Origin: Corallococcus macrosporus DSM 14697
GTDB taxonomy: Bacteria; Myxococcota; Myxococcia; Myxococcales; Myxococcaceae
Assembly (NCBI RefSeq): GCF_002305895.1
Contig: NZ_CP022203.1
Location: forward strand, 8,218,001-8,282,000
Direction: 5' to 3'
DNA: 64,000 bases
The notes under the pieces were generated by a model, which saw only the letters and a list, made by a program, of their open reading frames with translations, searched no databases and had not been told where the DNA came from. Shown piece by piece: positions 62,275 to 64,000 of the stretch. A program made the position numbers and the translations under genes. Each line of letters opens with the position of its first letter. Position 1 is the first letter of the stretch.

Positions 62275-64000
62275 ATGAGGCGCCCTTCTTCCCGGGCCAG
62301 GCCGCCCTGCCGCCGCGGCGAACCCTTTGCGCGCGCGAGCCCCAGCGCAGCCAGGTCCAGCACCAGCGTCGGCTGGCCATCCCCCAGGTCCGTGGCGCCC
62401 ACCACGCCGGGCACGCGCACCAGGGGGTCCTCCAGCGGGCGCAGGACGATTTCCTGCTGTCCCACCAACCGGTCCACGCCGAACGCGATGAGCTCACCGC
62501 GCTGGCGCACGAGGAGCGCCTTGGCCGCCGGGCCCTCACACCCGCCCAGCCCCGCCCGGCCCAGCAGCCGGGCCAGCGTCAGGAGCGGCACCGTGTTGCC
62601 CCGGCGCTCCACCAGGCACACGCCCCCCGCGCCCGCCGGCCGCACCACCTGCGCGGCGTCCACCTCGATGAGCTCCTCCACGGAGCCCACCGCGACGGCG
62701 TAGCGCAGCCCGGCGCACTCGAAGACGAGCGCGTCCAGCAGCGTAATCGTCAGCGGCACGCGGAGCCGGAAGGTGGTGCCGGCGCCCGGGCGCGTCTCCA
62801 GCCCCAGCTCTCCGCCCAACTGGTCCACGATGATGCGGTGGACGATGTCCATGCCCATGCCCCGCCCGCTCGTCGCGTTGGCGGCGTCCCGGGTGGAGAA
62901 GCCGGGGCGGCAGAGGACCTCCAGCAGCGCGTCCGGCGAGGCGGGCACCGGCACGCCCGCGCGCGCGGCCACCGCCTGCGCGTCCACGCCGCGGCCGTCA
63001 TCCGACACCGTGAGGTCCAGGAGCCCTCCGGCCCGGCCATGGCTGGCCACGCGCACCACGCCCTCGTCGGGCTTGCCCGCGGCGCGGCGCGCCTCCGGGA
63101 GCTCCAGCGCGTGGTCCACCGCGTTGCGCACCAGGTGCACCAGCGCGGGCAGCAGCCGGTCCGCCACGGCCTTGTCCAGCTCCGCGTCGCCCACGTCCAG
63201 CTCCAGCCGCACCGACTTGCCCGTGCTGCGGCGCAGGCCGCGCACCAGCAGCGGCAGCCGCTCCAGCACGTCCCCCACCCGCACCATGCGCAGGCGGAGG
63301 ATGGCCGCGCGCATGTCGCGGAGCTGGCGCGCGTTCTCCTGGAGGATGGCCTGCAGCTCGCGCGTGGGCGCCCCGGCCGCCGTCAGCGCCGCCACCGCGC
63401 GGGCCAGGCGCGAGCGGTTGACGACGAGCGCCGCCAGCCGCTCCAGGGCCTCGTCCAGCCGGGACACCTCCACCCGCAGCGAGCCGCCGCCCCGCCGCGC
63501 CTCCTCGGGCTCCTCGTCCGGGGCCGCGAGCTCGGGCAGCGGCTCCGGCGCGCTGGCGGGCGCCGCGGTGAGCGCGCGCACCGACGCGGGCGGGCCTCCC
63601 GCCGCCTCCAGCAACGCGGCGTCCGGGGCCTCGGTGAGCAGCAGCAGCACGAAGGTGAGCGCCCCGCCGCCCGCGGCGGGGCCCGACAGGGGCAGCACCT
63701 TCACCGTGTCGCCCAGGGCCGCCACGCGCTCGCGCACGCTGTTGATGGTGACGCCGTGGGCCGCGCGGTCCGCGCCGGGGATGAAGTCCAGCCGCACCGC
63801 CCGGCGTCCGCCGGTGGCGCCCGTGACGAGCTGCTCGCGCTCCGCGGCGGAGAGCCGGGCGGCCACCGCCTCCTCCAGCGCCAGCGCGGCGGGCGCGGCC
63901 CTCGGGGCGCCGCCGCCCGAGCTCCCCTCGGCCTCGAGCGCCTCCAGCCGCGACAGCAGCCCCGGCGGCACCGGCGCGGCCTGCTTGCCCGCGGCGAGCT
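62271..64000 (-). CDS. cheA: CheA histidine kinase, N-terminus beyond the window
   Basis: The frame is open to the right edge, so the HPt domain and start lie outside. The visible ~576 residues contain the P2/dimerisation part (SLRVEVSRLDEALERLAALV, RMVRVGDVLERLPLLVR), the ATPase domain (LVHLVRNAVDHALELPEARR, DDGRGVDAQAV, FSTRDAANATSGRGMGMDIV, RPGAGTTFRL) and the CheW-like regulatory domain (VGSVEELIEVDAAQVVR). There is no C-terminal receiver, unlike the CheA of the left operon. It phosphorylates CheB here and an unknown output regulator. Confidence 0.95.
   Translation of the reverse strand, partial: LAAGKQAAPVPPGLLSRLEALEAEGSSGGGAPRAAPAALALEEAVAARLSAAEREQLVTGATGGRRAVRLDFIPGADRAAHGVTINSVRERVAALGDTVKVLPLSGPAAGGGALTFVLLLLTEAPDAALLEAAGGPPASVRALTAAPASAPEPLPELAAPDEEPEEARRGGGSLRVEVSRLDEALERLAALVVNRSRLARAVAALTAAGAPTRELQAILQENARQLRDMRAAILRLRMVRVGDVLERLPLLVRGLRRSTGKSVRLELDVGDAELDKAVADRLLPALVHLVRNAVDHALELPEARRAAGKPDEGVVRVASHGRAGGLLDLTVSDDGRGVDAQAVAARAGVPVPASPDALLEVLCRPGFSTRDAANATSGRGMGMDIVHRIIVDQLGGELGLETRPGAGTTFRLRVPLTITLLDALVFECAGLRYAVAVGSVEELIEVDAAQVVRPAGAGGVCLVERRGNTVPLLTLARLLGRAGLGGCEGPAAKALLVRQRGELIAFGVDRLVGQQEIVLRPLEDPLVRVPGVVGATDLGDGQPTLVLDLAALGLARAKGSPRRQGGLAREEGRLI

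Noticed and set aside
56872-62703. A 1943-codon open frame on the plus strand
   Set aside because: It lies antisense to the HEAT, receptor and CheW genes, has no protein-like composition, and arises because high third-position GC keeps the opposite strand free of stops.

Overview
The window is high-GC DNA with strong third-position G/C bias, closely packed genes and many families that are typical of Myxococcus: DUF2381, DUSAM, TIGR02270, a MYXO-CTERM tail, CheA-CheY hybrids and several Ser/Thr kinases. I read it as a chromosomal segment from Myxococcus or a close relative. As I recall, M. xanthus carries carC, Che8, a PilZ/receiver gene and Che7 in this order; that is memory and inference, not a search. 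I see no rRNA, tRNA, CRISPR array or recognisable insertion sequence.

Layout. 0-3.3 kb: F1-ATPase genes atpG and atpD on the minus strand, each behind its own near-identical promoter, without atpA, atpH or atpC beside them, plus the start of an exported protein. 3.3-15.2 kb: mostly single genes (receiver protein, SanA/YdcF-like protein, a SUKH-like protein with a histone-H1-like tail, CotH-like lipoprotein, thioredoxin, ankyrin protein, ABC exporter, universal stress protein, a 52-residue protein). 15.2-28.2 kb: a 1338-residue lipoprotein, a CsbD-like protein, an orphan membrane chemoreceptor, a CrtI-type carotenoid desaturase, a CHASE histidine kinase and an iron-regulated pair behind a promoter that carries a Fur box. 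28.3-34.2 kb: a kinase-like protein lacking key catalytic residues, an XRE regulator, an active-looking membrane Ser/Thr kinase with its DUF2381 partner, a toxin-tail-like fragment, a DUSAM protein and a decayed stretch.

34.2-40.5 kb is a type VI secretion cargo module: DUF6484 protein, TIGR02270 protein, DUF2169 protein, thiolase-fold protein, a PAAR-like DUF4150 protein with a C-terminal toxin candidate, and a lower-GC putative immunity gene. The junctions are tight or overlapping, so it is probably one transcript. The structural secretion apparatus is not in the window.

41.1-48.7 kb is a complete chemosensory operon on the plus strand (cheW, cheR-TPR, cheW, mcp with CHASE3, cheA-receiver hybrid, cheB). 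It is followed by two histidine kinases and, convergently, a receiver protein and a receiver-like/PilZ protein. 54.0-64.0 kb is a second chemosensory operon on the minus strand (cheA, cheW, a very long soluble mcp, a HEAT-repeat protein, cheR, cheB, fatty acid desaturase). This matches the published M. xanthus Che7 system, in which a HEAT-repeat protein and a desaturase are linked to development. Its cheA runs off the right edge. Both chemosensory operons use overlapping stop/start junctions almost throughout, so translation is probably coupled.
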